A stretch of DNA of 38,005 nucleotides from Alistipes sp. (GCA_017646625.1 JAGCMF010000007.1:1-38005), one strand, 5' to 3'; numbered from the stretch's first letter, positions 16,082 to 24,413 are shown. Program-made: numbers and translations. The notes: generated from the sequence alone by a model not told the origin.

Positions 16082-18874
16082 ATGAAGCAGATTTTTATGA
16101 ACATCAAGGCTGTTGCGGCTGTCCTTCTTTCGGCAGCTGTATTGGCCACATCTTCTGTCTCATGCTCCTATGATGATACCAAGATATGGGCGGAGATTGA
16201 AGGCATTAAGAAGGAGCTTGCCTCATTGCGTGAAAGCGTAGAGACAGAGCTTAACGCCCTAAAGGCATTGCTTGATGGTGCTGTAACCATCAAGGAGATT
16301 AAGAAGCAGAACGATGGAAGCACTATCCTTGTGCTTTCGAATGGTGCACAGGTTACTGTCTATCCGAAGGGTGGTGGTGTGCTTGCCGACATTGTTACTG
16401 TAGTTGAGGAGAATGGTGTCTACTATTGGGCAATGTTCGATGGCCTTGGTAACAAGCAGCCTATCCTTGTTGATGGTCAGAAGGTGCCTGTAGCGGATGC
16501 TGCTCCACAGACACGTGTTAACGAGGATACTAATGCTATTGAGGTTTCGTTCGATGGTGGTAACACATGGTACATTACAGGCTATAGTGAGTCTGCTGCA
16601 GACAGCATCATCACAGATATCAATGTTGTATACTCTGATTGGCAGGTAGATGCTGACGGTAACCCATTGGCACTCTACTGTGTACTCACACTCAACGATG
16701 GCTCTTCAGTGAAGGTTGGCATGCAGAATGGTAAGCTCATACTCTCATCTGATACTATGTTCGTTACATATGGTGCTACAGCAACATTCTACATCGATGT
16801 TCAGGATGCTGCCGACTACCTCACACAGATACCTCTTGGTTGGGAGTGTGACGTTAAGCATAAGGTGAAGGATGATACAATGGAGCTCACATTCACTGCT
16901 CCTACATATGATGATATCGTTGCGGGTAATGCTGTTGCTACAGGTGTAGCGAAGCTTATGATTGTCTTCAACAATGGCTCATCTGCTATTGCGAGCATCA
17001 AGGTGACTACCAACCCTGCTACTGTGCAGTTCACATCAACAGGTCTTTATGTAGAGGTTGGTTATGGCACTAGCTACCTTATCGGTGGTCTTATGAGTGC
17101 GACATCATTCGAGAGCAACTTTGATAAGCTCTTGGGTGTAGCTAATACACACCTTGCTGGTACTACAAGCTCACAGATCTACGATATGTCGTTCATGGAG
17201 TCTAATACTCTCTATGTGCCTTACACAGATTTGGTATCAAATATCAAGGCTGGTACAGACTATGTATTCTGGTATGCGTCGCCTAATACTAATGAGGATG
17301 GTGAGATGTATATCACAGAGATTGATATATGTTCTTCGTCTTACAGACATGTCGCTGTTTCGTTGAGTGTTAAGGAGGCAGGTTTCTTCGATCTCGAAGT
17401 AGACTTTAAGGCTACGGGTGCGGATGAGGATCATAAGTATATGATAGGCTACTGCCCAGCTGATGAGTTTGATGCCCAGGAGCTTGCTACATACTACACT
17501 GACTATCCAGAGTATTTCCTTGCTACTAATGCCGAGGAGGCATATTCAGGCTCATTCTTGTCGTTGGTAGATCCTTATACTATGCAGCTTGATCCCGACA
17601 CTTCATATGTGATGTGGTATATCAACGAGTCATCACTTCCAAATATCCTTGTAGATAATGTCCTCTCATGGGAGGTTTCTACATCTGCATTTACCAATGG
17701 TGGTAGTGTTGAGGTTGCTGTAAGCGATGTTGTTGTTGAGTACACATCAATCGATATGACACTCTCAACAGATGGCCATATCGCTATGTATTACAACCTT
17801 ATGCCATCATACATGGCAACGGCATACTCTAAAGATGAGCTCATCATCGAGATGCTCACAAGCGAGGGCTATAGAAGCTATACTACAGAGGCTGTGGATG
17901 TATCGTTCACAGGTGCTACTGCTGGTACAGAGCTCACACTCTTTGCTGTTGCTGTAGATGCTAATGGTTGCTATGGTAAGATTCTTCAGGAGGAGTATAC
18001 AACCAAGGCTTTCGAGTATAATGATTTGGAGCTCACATTGTCACTCAAGGACTACAAGATTGATAACACACGTATCGGTGTTGAGTGTGCTGGTGCCGAG
18101 AAGTATGCATATGTATACTGTGAGACAGGAAGCGATGAGTGGACAAAGGTTTATGGTGGCACAAAGAAGAGTGCTGGTGAGTTCATCATCGCCAATGAGG
18201 GTGACAGCCGCATCTATACTACAGATGAGAATCCATTGGTAGATGGTTGCATCGTGTTGAATGGTTTGACCATGGATGTTGAGTATGCTGTTGTTGTTAT
18301 GGCTGTTGATGCTGACGGTGTATACTCAAAGCCACAGTCTGTATACTTCAAGCCTATTGCGAATATCGGTGATGTTGTTAAGAGAGATGATGCACACTGG
18401 GAGGTAGGTAAGCCAACAATCGAGATTCTCGATTATGAGGATAACCCACACCTCTTCCTTAACTTCAGCTGGGCGACGACACCTGGCGAGCATACTACTG
18501 TATATACAGCGGCTATGTTCCCTGGTAACTTCATCAACGATGATTTGGGTACAAACATCAACACTGTTGAGAAGCTTATTGCCGAGATTATCACATCATG
18601 CGATACTGGCGGTATGGCTGAGCAGGGTAAGAGCTTTGTATGGAATGCTGAGGGTGAGTATCTACGTGAATGGACAGAGTTGGAGGATACCGATGGTGAC
18701 AACTACCTCGAGGAGGTATACCATAGCGAGGTACATCCTTATGGTTTCCACTTCTTCCCATATGGTTCAAGCGGTGCTACCTTCATCTATACTACATGGG
18801 TATGCGAGGATGGTAACTTCCATGAGCCATTCGCTATCGATCCTACTACCGGCGAGGAGGTATCACTCTGGTAG
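16082..18874 (+). CDS. Large surface lipoprotein with N-terminal coiled coil (PL29/DUF4988-like N-terminus)
   Basis: The 930-residue product has a lipoprotein signal ending at Cys28 (LATSSVSCSYDD). Residues 34-66 form a heptad-like coiled coil (IWAEIEGIKKELASLRESVE onward), and the next block (TIKEIKKQNDGSTILVLSNGAQVTVYPKG) matches the N-terminal module annotated in Bacteroidales as DUF4988 or PL29-like N-terminal domain. The rest is a series of beta-rich repeats of roughly 100 residues with many Thr/Ser/Asp, likely Ig-like, and I recognise no catalytic motif. Export to the outer-membrane surface is likely. It is monocistronic, with its own promoter and a strong terminator. A role in adhesion or glycan binding is a guess. 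A second in-frame ATG lies five codons in. Confidence 0.75.
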   Translation: MKQIFMNIKAVAAVLLSAAVLATSSVSCSYDDTKIWAEIEGIKKELASLRESVETELNALKALLDGAVTIKEIKKQNDGSTILVLSNGAQVTVYPKGGGVLADIVTVVEENGVYYWAMFDGLGNKQPILVDGQKVPVADAAPQTRVNEDTNAIEVSFDGGNTWYITGYSESAADSIITDINVVYSDWQVDADGNPLALYCVLTLNDGSSVKVGMQNGKLILSSDTMFVTYGATATFYIDVQDAADYLTQIPLGWECDVKHKVKDDTMELTFTAPTYDDIVAGNAVATGVAKLMIVFNNGSSAIASIKVTTNPATVQFTSTGLYVEVGYGTSYLIGGLMSATSFESNFDKLLGVANTHLAGTTSSQIYDMSFMESNTLYVPYTDLVSNIKAGTDYVFWYASPNTNEDGEMYITEIDICSSSYRHVAVSLSVKEAGFFDLEVDFKATGADEDHKYMIGYCPADEFDAQELATYYTDYPEYFLATNAEEAYSGSFLSLVDPYTMQLDPDTSYVMWYINESSLPNILVDNVLSWEVSTSAFTNGGSVEVAVSDVVVEYTSIDMTLSTDGHIAMYYNLMPSYMATAYSKDELIIEMLTSEGYRSYTTEAVDVSFTGATAGTELTLFAVAVDANGCYGKILQEEYTTKAFEYNDLELTLSLKDYKIDNTRIGVECAGAEKYAYVYCETGSDEWTKVYGGTKKSAGEFIIANEGDSRIYTTDENPLVDGCIVLNGLTMDVEYAVVVMAVDADGVYSKPQSVYFKPIANIGDVVKRDDAHWEVGKPTIEILDYEDNPHLFLNFSWATTPGEHTTVYTAAMFPGNFINDDLGTNINTVEKLIAEIITSCDTGGMAEQGKSFVWNAEGEYLREWTELEDTDGDNYLEEVYHSEVHPYGFHFFPYGSSGATFIYTTWVCEDGNFHEPFAIDPTTGEEVSLW

Positions 18875-18890
18875 TGCTGTTGTGACGATA

Positions 18891-18932
18891 ATAGTAAAAG
18901 AGTCTGCCCCGAAAGGCAGACTCTTTTACTAT
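18891..18932. terminator. Strong bidirectional terminator
   Basis: An 18-base perfect stem (18891-18908 with 18915-18932) encloses the loop CCGAAA. The outer part of the stem is A-rich on one side and T-rich on the other, so it works in both directions for the convergent lipoprotein and DUF721 genes. Confidence 0.88.
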
Positions 18933-18961
18933 TCTATTTTGGCCCCTTGTGTACCTCGTTG

Positions 18962-19252
18962 CTACTTTACCACTATGCTACGCACAATGTCGTGTCCTGC
19001 GCGCTTGTTTATGCGTTGTGCGAGCTCATCACGGCGGTAGAATATCTCCTGGCGTGCTACGCCCGATGATATACCTATATATAATATGACACCCTCAAGA
19101 CGGCAGTATGTCGTCATTGCGGCTATCCTCTCGCCTACAATCTCTCGCCAATATTGAGGCACCTTACCCTCGGCAATCTTACGTGCTACATATGGGCGGC
19201 TGAAGAACTCCTCGAGGATGCTTCCTATAAGCTTTGGCTCTGTTCGTTTCAT
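18962..19252 (-). CDS. DUF721 domain protein
   Basis: The 96-residue product fits the DUF721 (DciA-related) family: an N-terminal segment with IGSILEEFF, then VPQYWREIVGERIAAMTTYCRLEGVILYIGISSGVARQEIFYRRDELAQRIN, which is the usual K-homology-like core with W, the strand-turn-strand and the helix. In Bacteroidota it commonly sits beside recF, as here, where its ATG overlaps the recF stop by four bases (ATGA). DUF721 proteins in other bacteria include DciA, a helicase loader; whether this short form does the same is not known. Confidence 0.88.
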   Translation of the reverse strand: MKRTEPKLIGSILEEFFSRPYVARKIAEGKVPQYWREIVGERIAAMTTYCRLEGVILYIGISSGVARQEIFYRRDELAQRINKRAGHDIVRSIVVK

Positions 19253-20334
19253 AGTGCTGCGCCCTCCGCTATGGTGAATAGTTTATATTCGGCGCCAGCC
19301 TCTTGCAGTGTGCTCTCCAGACGGTGCTTGTTGCAGTCTGTTATGAGTATCTGTCCGAAGATGTCGCCTGCCACGAGACGTAGTAGCTGTGCCACACGTC
19401 GCATGTCGAGTTTGTCGAAGAGGTCGTCGAGCAGAAGTATGGGTTTCTCCTCTGTGTGCTGTGCGAGTAGGGTGTACTCTGCGAGCTTTAGCGCTATGAG
19501 GAACGATTTTTGCTGCCCTTCGGAGCCGAACTTACGTAGCGGGTAGCCTCCGATGTTGAGTATCATATCATCGCGGTGTATGCCTACACATGTGTGCTCA
19601 TTCACTATGTCGCGCTGTCGTGATGCCAGGAGTAGCTCCTTTAGTGGTGCTGTCTGTAGCTCCGAACGATACTCTATGCCTATTGTCTCGCGCTTCTCGG
19701 CCAGCAGTGCGTAGTACTCCTCTACGAGGGGTCGCAGAGACTCTACGAGGCTCTTTCTGCCCTCGTATATTATGTCGGCTGTGGCCTCGAGCATAGAGTC
19801 GTATATGAGTAGCATCTCTTCGGCTGGCGATGTCTTTAGCAGCTTGTTACGTTCTTGCAGTGCCGCGTTGTAGCGTATCAGGGCGTTCATGTAGCGGCGG
19901 TCTATCTGCGATATGAAGCGGTTTAGGTAGCGACGACGTTCCTCTGCCGAGTCACTTATGAGTGCTGTGTCGGCGGGCGATACTACGACTATGGGCACAC
20001 GGCCTACGTGCTCTGATAGCTTGTCGTACTCCTTGCCGTTGTACTTCAGCACCTTGCCACCACGACGTGTGTATGAGCATACTATCTGCTCGGGGCGTGT
20101 GTCGTCGCGGTGTAGGCGGCCATCGAGTAGGAATGCCTCCTGTCCGTGGCGTATGCTCTGCGCATCTGTTAGTGTGTGCATTGAACGTGCCAGCGAGAGG
20201 AAGTGTACGGCGTCGAGGATGTTTGTCTTTCCTGCGCCGTTGTCTCCCACGAAGCAGTTTATTCCTGGTGATAGTGTCAGGTGCTGCTCGGCTATGTTCT
20301 TGAAGTCTATGATGTCGATGCTATCGAGAGTCAT
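19249..20334 (-). CDS. recF: DNA replication and repair protein RecF
   Basis: RecF is an SMC-like ATPase that helps load RecA at gaps in replicated DNA. The 361-residue product has the Walker A loop GDNGAGKTN at 30-38, the ABC-type signature SEGQQKS at 271-277, and the Walker B segment ILLLDDLFD at 299-307, followed by the D-loop KLD. The intermediate coiled-coil arm spans about 140-230. Normal length. It is the first gene of a two-gene minus-strand unit with DUF721. Confidence 0.96.
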   Translation of the reverse strand: MTLDSIDIIDFKNIAEQHLTLSPGINCFVGDNGAGKTNILDAVHFLSLARSMHTLTDAQSIRHGQEAFLLDGRLHRDDTRPEQIVCSYTRRGGKVLKYNGKEYDKLSEHVGRVPIVVVSPADTALISDSAEERRRYLNRFISQIDRRYMNALIRYNAALQERNKLLKTSPAEEMLLIYDSMLEATADIIYEGRKSLVESLRPLVEEYYALLAEKRETIGIEYRSELQTAPLKELLLASRQRDIVNEHTCVGIHRDDMILNIGGYPLRKFGSEGQQKSFLIALKLAEYTLLAQHTEEKPILLLDDLFDKLDMRRVAQLLRLVAGDIFGQILITDCNKHRLESTLQEAGAEYKLFTIAEGAAL

Positions 20335-20354
20335 GGTCTAAATGTTTTGTTTGG

Positions 20355-20362
20355 CAAAGATA
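20355..20362 (-). promoter_or_regulatory. Candidate -7 box of recF, with a duplicate at 20441-20448
   Basis: The minus strand reads TATCTTTG about 20 bases upstream of recF. The 18-base string GGCAAAGATATAAAAAAA occurs at 20353 and again at 20439, so the -7 box is duplicated 86 bases apart. No convincing TTG partner is seen for either. Confidence 0.5.
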
Positions 20363-20498
20363 TAAAAAAAGTAGATACGGTGCATCACTTGATGCGTAGG
20401 ATGCTGCAATGCTATGCTGTAGGGGAGCCATCTTTGATGGCAAAGATATAAAAAAAAATTAAAGGGTCAAAAAGGTCAAAAGGGGCAGAAGGGGCTGA

Positions 20499-20587
20499 GA
20501 CAACGCATTACCTTTTATGCCCTTTTATGACGTTTTATGCCCTTTGGTACCCGAGAATGAAAAATGGTCAAAAAGGTCAAAAGGGTC
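20499..20587. repeat. Single upstream copy of the 109-bp island repeat
   Basis: This stretch (GACAACGCATTACC onward) is nearly identical to the three tandem units at 23323-23660, including the phrases CCTTTTATGCCC, TTTTATGACGTTTTATGCCC and TTTGGTACCCGAGAATGAAA. It is preceded and followed by degenerate AAAAGGGTC units (20460-20490 and 20570-20605). It therefore marks the left edge of the same repeat family that lies to the right of the fimbrillin-like gene. Confidence 0.8.
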
Positions 20588-20689
20588 ATAAAAGGTCAAA
20601 AGGGTAGGCACGTGCCCTTTAATCGAAGCGCCCTTTAAACACTCTTTTTTAATTTTGTTGATGTTTCGTTGAAATTTTTTTCATTTTGG

Positions 20690-20721
20690 TTGTGTTAGAA
20701 TAAAAATTTTTATTACTTTTG
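20690..20721 (+). promoter_or_regulatory. Promoter of the small peptide / fimbrillin-like pair
   Basis: TTG at 20690-20692, 21 bases, then TACTTTTG at 20714-20721. No other promoter is seen between the peptide gene and the lipoprotein gene. The leader is long, about 118 bases, ending in an AT-rich stretch before the ATG at 20846. Confidence 0.65.
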
Positions 20722-20845
20722 TACTTTGTAGTAGTGTTGTCCGGCGCGGTGTAATCTGTTGATGGTCATGAGTGTTAGGCAATGGTATGAGGATGATATA
20801 TTTTTTTAATTTTTAATATTAACTTTTTTATTAACTTTTAAGGTT

Positions 20846-20980
20846 ATGAGAAAATCAAACTTTTTTGCTGAGGAGTATGTTGCTCCAGAGGTTGAGGTTA
20901 TCTCTGTATCTGTAGAGGCTGGTTTCAGCTTGTCTACAAACATTGGTGACGCAGAGGAGGATAACTATGGTGATTTCTAA
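20846..20980 (+). CDS. 44-residue acidic peptide gene upstream of the lipoprotein
   Basis: The frame ATG 20846 to TAA 20980 encodes 44 residues: a short basic start (MRKSNFFAEEY), the phrase VAPEVEVISVSVEAGFSLS, and an acidic end (GDAEEDNYGDF). There is no signal peptide, membrane segment or cysteine. Coding is supported by the promoter, by position 13 bases before the lipoprotein start, and by resemblance, from memory, to short peptides with a Y-x-APEVEV motif that precede surface-lipoprotein genes in Bacteroidales. Possible roles are a leader peptide, a co-translated partner, or a precursor of a modified peptide; none is shown. Confidence 0.65.
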   Translation: MRKSNFFAEEYVAPEVEVISVSVEAGFSLSTNIGDAEEDNYGDF

Positions 20981-20993
20981 AACTATTGCAACG

Positions 20994-23249
20994 ATGAAAA
21001 ATTTGTTTAAGAATTTGATGCTTGTTGCAGTAGCTGCAATGGCATTCACAGCTTGTTCAGAGGATAACAACGAGGTGAACAATGTTGAACGTGTAACTCG
21101 TTATGAGTTCACAGCAGAGATCGCTGACGACACTCGTTCTGGCTTCGCTGAGAAGGAGGATGGCGCAACAGCTTACAAGTCTGAGTGGTATGGTAATGAG
21201 ACTCTTAAGCTTTTCCTACAGACTAATGATCAAAGTTGGAGCGCAGAGACTACTGCTTCTATTGATGAAGAGGGTGTGTTCTCATTTGAGTTGGAGAACG
21301 CTCCTGAGAGCTTCTTTATGACAGTATGTTCTCCTGCTGAGTCTTGGAGTGCTATGTACTCTTCAACTATTCCTACTGAGCAGACTCCACTTGCAAACTC
21401 TGTAGATCCTAAGGCTCACTTGTTGCAGGCTCAGGGTATCTATGTTTCTAATGGCATTGCTAACGAGATTAATTTGGGCCACCAGGCTGCTTATGGTAAG
21501 ATGACTGTAAATGGTGTAGATTTCGCTATCGACCACGTAGTAGTTGACTTTAAGGGTTCTTACTATAACAATTCTCGAGAGTTGTCTTATACTATCAACG
21601 CTGATAATGTAGAGGGCAACACATTCTGGTTTGCTACTGAGCCAATCGATGTTGCTGAGTTCACCGTTACAGCATACGATGCTGAGGGCAAAGCAGTTAC
21701 TAAGACTGTAAACATGGCAGGTAAAGAGAAGCCATTGGCATTCTCGTATGGTAAGGTCTCTACATTCTCTGTTTCAGAGCTTAAGGAGCCTGCTGTGCCA
21801 TCTGTTCCAGTGTTTACAAGTGAGAATACAATGTATTATCATTCTAATTCTTGGACATATGTCGATGAGTATAACGAGTATTATTGTTCGCCAAGCGATG
21901 TGTCGTTTATTTTCTCAAGTGAGGAGTTGGGTACATTGCAATTGAATTTTTACAATACCTTCAGTAGTTTTAATATTCCTGCAGGCGTATATGATGAAAA
22001 TCATATCTATACTGGTGATGGTACAAAGTATTCTTACTACCAGCCAGCAGGCTCTTCTGGAAAGTATCAGTTGTCTGATGTTGAGTTAGTTGTTGCTCAG
22101 ATGGATAATAAGCAATATAACTTTACATTTAATGTTAAGTATAATGGGGGTGCTTCAGAGTTTAATGCAACTTATACTGGATATATCGAGGGTTTTGATC
22201 TTCGCACACCTCTTGCTACTCCAAATGCGGTAGCTACAGTAGATGGTAAGATGATTACTATATCATGGGATTCTGTAACAGGAGCAGAGAAGTATGTTGT
22301 AGAATCAAATAGCTTTGCTACGATCGAAACAACTGAGACTACAGTTACAATTGAGGCACCTGAGTATTCAACTTCATACACTTTCAATATTAAAGCCGTT
22401 GCTGCGGATACAGATCCTGATTACAGATCATCTTCATCTAAAACAATTAATGTAACAACAGGTAAGGATCCTAACTCATTTGCTGATTATGAGCTAGATT
22501 ATGTAACGGTAAGTTCAAACTATTTTGAGTTTAATCGTGATTGGAATAATGGATCTGCAAATACTAAGACTAGTTTGAGAATATACTTGAACAGCAGTGA
22601 TAAGGGAAGTAATTATATTAATCCAGGTCACTACAATTGTTTGGGCCAGGGTGCAAGTACCCCTTCTTCGGTAGGTAGTGTAAACCTACGCTACTGTACA
22701 GATACATGGCAGTATTATTATTCAACTGCGAATAGTAGTTCATATCTTGACGTTGAGATAGTAGATGGTCAGTATGTAATCATTGCAACAATTGATGGCA
22801 AGACTTGGGGTTATAAGGGTTTGCCAGGTGGTTGGATTATTCCTGATGTTGATGACTCTGGTGACGACAACACTGGCGAAGGTGGTGGCGACAATACAGG
22901 AGGCGGTTCTGAAGCAGAGCTTGGTACAGTAAATAATCCATATACATTTACAGAATGTAGTGTATTTGTAGCACAGTTTCCAAAACTTACGTTTAGCGGA
23001 GCAGAAGATGGTGCAGAGTTAACATTGGAGTCAAATACAGGTTACGGCTTGCCAACGGGCGTTATAACACTCGGAGATAATGGCTGGTGGTCAGAAGGAC
23101 ATAGTTATAACTTGGGTGATATTGACTATGGATATTCTTACTCAAGTATTGATCAAAATCCTGATGGCTCGTATACAATCAATTACATTATGATTAATTC
23201 TGGTGGTAAGACTGTTTTCTATCGTTACAGTGGCGGTTCTGTATTGTAG
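20994..23249 (+). CDS. Fimbrillin-like lipoprotein with a fibronectin III-like domain
   Basis: I start the gene at ATG 20994 (751 residues), which gives a clean lipoprotein signal ending at Cys21 (AAMAFTACSED); earlier in-frame ATGs would overlap the small peptide gene and spoil the signal. Residues ~34-230 resemble fimbrillin-type proteins (RYEFTAEI, DTRSGF, then strands such as HQAAYGKMTVNGV). Residues ~404-489 read as a fibronectin III-like fold (ATVDGKMITISWDSVTGAEKY to YTFNIKAVAADTD). A Gly/Asp linker at about 619-642 leads to a last domain of ~110 residues. It is likely exposed on the cell surface. Codon use is more AT-rich than in the housekeeping genes, in keeping with an accessory island. 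Confidence 0.78.
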   Translation: MKNLFKNLMLVAVAAMAFTACSEDNNEVNNVERVTRYEFTAEIADDTRSGFAEKEDGATAYKSEWYGNETLKLFLQTNDQSWSAETTASIDEEGVFSFELENAPESFFMTVCSPAESWSAMYSSTIPTEQTPLANSVDPKAHLLQAQGIYVSNGIANEINLGHQAAYGKMTVNGVDFAIDHVVVDFKGSYYNNSRELSYTINADNVEGNTFWFATEPIDVAEFTVTAYDAEGKAVTKTVNMAGKEKPLAFSYGKVSTFSVSELKEPAVPSVPVFTSENTMYYHSNSWTYVDEYNEYYCSPSDVSFIFSSEELGTLQLNFYNTFSSFNIPAGVYDENHIYTGDGTKYSYYQPAGSSGKYQLSDVELVVAQMDNKQYNFTFNVKYNGGASEFNATYTGYIEGFDLRTPLATPNAVATVDGKMITISWDSVTGAEKYVVESNSFATIETTETTVTIEAPEYSTSYTFNIKAVAADTDPDYRSSSSKTINVTTGKDPNSFADYELDYVTVSSNYFEFNRDWNNGSANTKTSLRIYLNSSDKGSNYINPGHYNCLGQGASTPSSVGSVNLRYCTDTWQYYYSTANSSSYLDVEIVDGQYVIIATIDGKTWGYKGLPGGWIIPDVDDSGDDNTGEGGGDNTGGGSEAELGTVNNPYTFTECSVFVAQFPKLTFSGAEDGAELTLESNTGYGLPTGVITLGDNGWWSEGHSYNLGDIDYGYSYSSIDQNPDGSYTINYIMINSGGKTVFYRYSGGSVL

Positions 23250-23273
23250 TATACAATATATTCCTAATATCTT

Positions 23274-23308
23274 TTCAGGGCGGTCTTCGGATCGCCCTGA
23301 ATTTTTTT
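23274..23308 (+). terminator. Terminator with UUCG loop
   Basis: TTCAGGGCGGTC (23274-23285) pairs with GATCGCCCTGAA (23290-23301) around the tetraloop TTCG, with one G-U pair, followed by seven T. It ends the lipoprotein transcript. Confidence 0.9.
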
Positions 23309-23322
23309 GTTTGAGACAGAGG

Positions 23323-23660
23323 GACAGCGAGACAACGCATTACCTTTTATGCCCTTTTATGACGTTTTATGTCCTTTGGTACCCGAGAATGAAAAAAGGG
23401 CAAAAGGGTCACAAGGGGCAGAAAGGTTAGAGACAGCGAGACAAAGCATTACCTTTTATGCCCTTTTATGACGTTTTATGCCCTTTGGTACGCGAGAATG
23501 AAAAAGGGGCAAAAGGGTCACAAGGGTCAGAAAGGTTAGGGACAGCGAGACAAAGCATTACCTTTTATGCCCTTTTATGACGTTTTATGCCCTTTGGTAC
23601 TCGAGAATAAAAAAAGGGCAAAAGGGTCACAAGGGTCACAAGGGTCACAAGGGTCAGAAA
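23323..23660. repeat. 109-bp tandem repeat, three copies
   Basis: Units begin with GACAGCGAGACAA at 23323, 23432 and 23541, a strict 109-base period. Each contains CCTTTTATGCCC blocks on the left and AAAGGGCAAAAGGGTCAC on the right, which are roughly complementary and could fold back. The third copy is extended by a 9-base unit (GGGTCACAA) repeated about four times up to 23653. Frames through it (GQKGHKGHKG-like) are products of the repeat, not genes. A fourth copy is at 20499. Confidence 0.9.
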
Positions 23661-23720
23661 AAATCTATTTTTCTTGCAGTTGTGCTCAATTATTTCTATC
23701 TTCGTGTAAAATTACACTAT

Positions 23721-23828
23721 ATGTACTCTCCTAACATCATCACACTCAATTCGGACTATAAAAAGCTATTGTGCTATCAGAAGAGGGTGGTAATATACGA
23801 CCTAACGTATCATTTTTGTAGTCGTTGA
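23721..23828 (+). pseudogene. Truncated copy of the four-helix-bundle gene
   Basis: A 35-residue frame ends in DYKKLLCYQKRVVIYDLTYHFCSR. This aligns with TYEDLACYKRAVIIHDVMCHFCGAR near the start of the next gene, and the DNA also aligns over about 70 bases. The copy stops where the intact protein goes on. It is most simply a partial tandem duplicate that has decayed; a short expressed decoy of the first helix cannot be excluded. A weak promoter-like pair (TTG 23674-23676, TATCTTCG 23697-23704) lies before it. Confidence 0.65.
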
Positions 23829-23844
23829 TTGTACCTCTTGATTG

Positions 23845-24369
23845 ATGATAGATATGTCGCACAACACCTCACTTATATCTTCACTTGTTACATATGAAGA
23901 CCTCGCCTGTTACAAGAGGGCGGTAATCATTCATGACGTTATGTGCCACTTCTGTGGTGCTCGCACAATCCCTACATATGTCAATGGCGACATGCTGATT
24001 AGGTCAGCACGTATGTGCGAACTCAATATTGCCGAGGGCTGCTTGGCACTACCTATATCTCCGGAGGCGGGGCTTGTGCTGCTGCAGAGTGCACAGAGTT
24101 GTCTTGTAGACCTGCGACGACGGTTGAGCTCATTGATAGGCCTCTGCAATGATGGGTTATGGATGCCTGACTCCACGAAGTATAAAAGGATGTGGGAGAT
24201 AGGTGAGGAGAGTGATGATGTGCAGGATTTCATCTTTTGGGTATCGCGCAGTGATGATGCAGCCGCCGCAAATATACTCATCGTCCTCATCAATCAGGCA
24301 GATGTCATGCTATATAAGATTATTCAATCTTTAGCCCGCGAGTTATCTGCCGATGGCGCATCCGAATAG
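23845..24369 (+). CDS. Four-helix-bundle protein (S23 / 23S rRNA intervening-sequence family)
   Basis: The start is ambiguous among ATG 23845, ATG 23854 and a TTG at 23842; I give 23845 (174 residues). The S23-like family pattern is visible: a first helix with LACYKRAVIIHDVMCHF, then DMLIRSARMCELNIAEGC in place of the usual RRAAVSIPANIAEG, and LLQSAQSCLVDLRRRL in place of the usual ARGSLAELET. These proteins form pentameric helical bundles and are found inside rRNA intervening sequences, in phage and diversity-generating contexts, and as solo genes. Here it is free-standing, next to a truncated copy of itself and a repeat array. Function is unknown. Confidence 0.72.
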   Translation: MIDMSHNTSLISSLVTYEDLACYKRAVIIHDVMCHFCGARTIPTYVNGDMLIRSARMCELNIAEGCLALPISPEAGLVLLQSAQSCLVDLRRRLSSLIGLCNDGLWMPDSTKYKRMWEIGEESDDVQDFIFWVSRSDDAAAANILIVLINQADVMLYKIIQSLARELSADGASE

Positions 24370-24413
24370 TTTACTTTTTTGACGAAATTCTATGATATTA
24401 TAATATTTTGTTG

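Noticed and set aside
23323-23660. CRISPR array.
   Set aside because: The 109-bp units are near-identical head to tail with no unique spacers, and no cas genes are present.
23203-23720. Reading frames with GQKGHKGHKG-type repeats.
   Set aside because: They are produced by the 9-base and 109-base repeats, have no homology or start signals, and overlap the end of the lipoprotein gene and its terminator.
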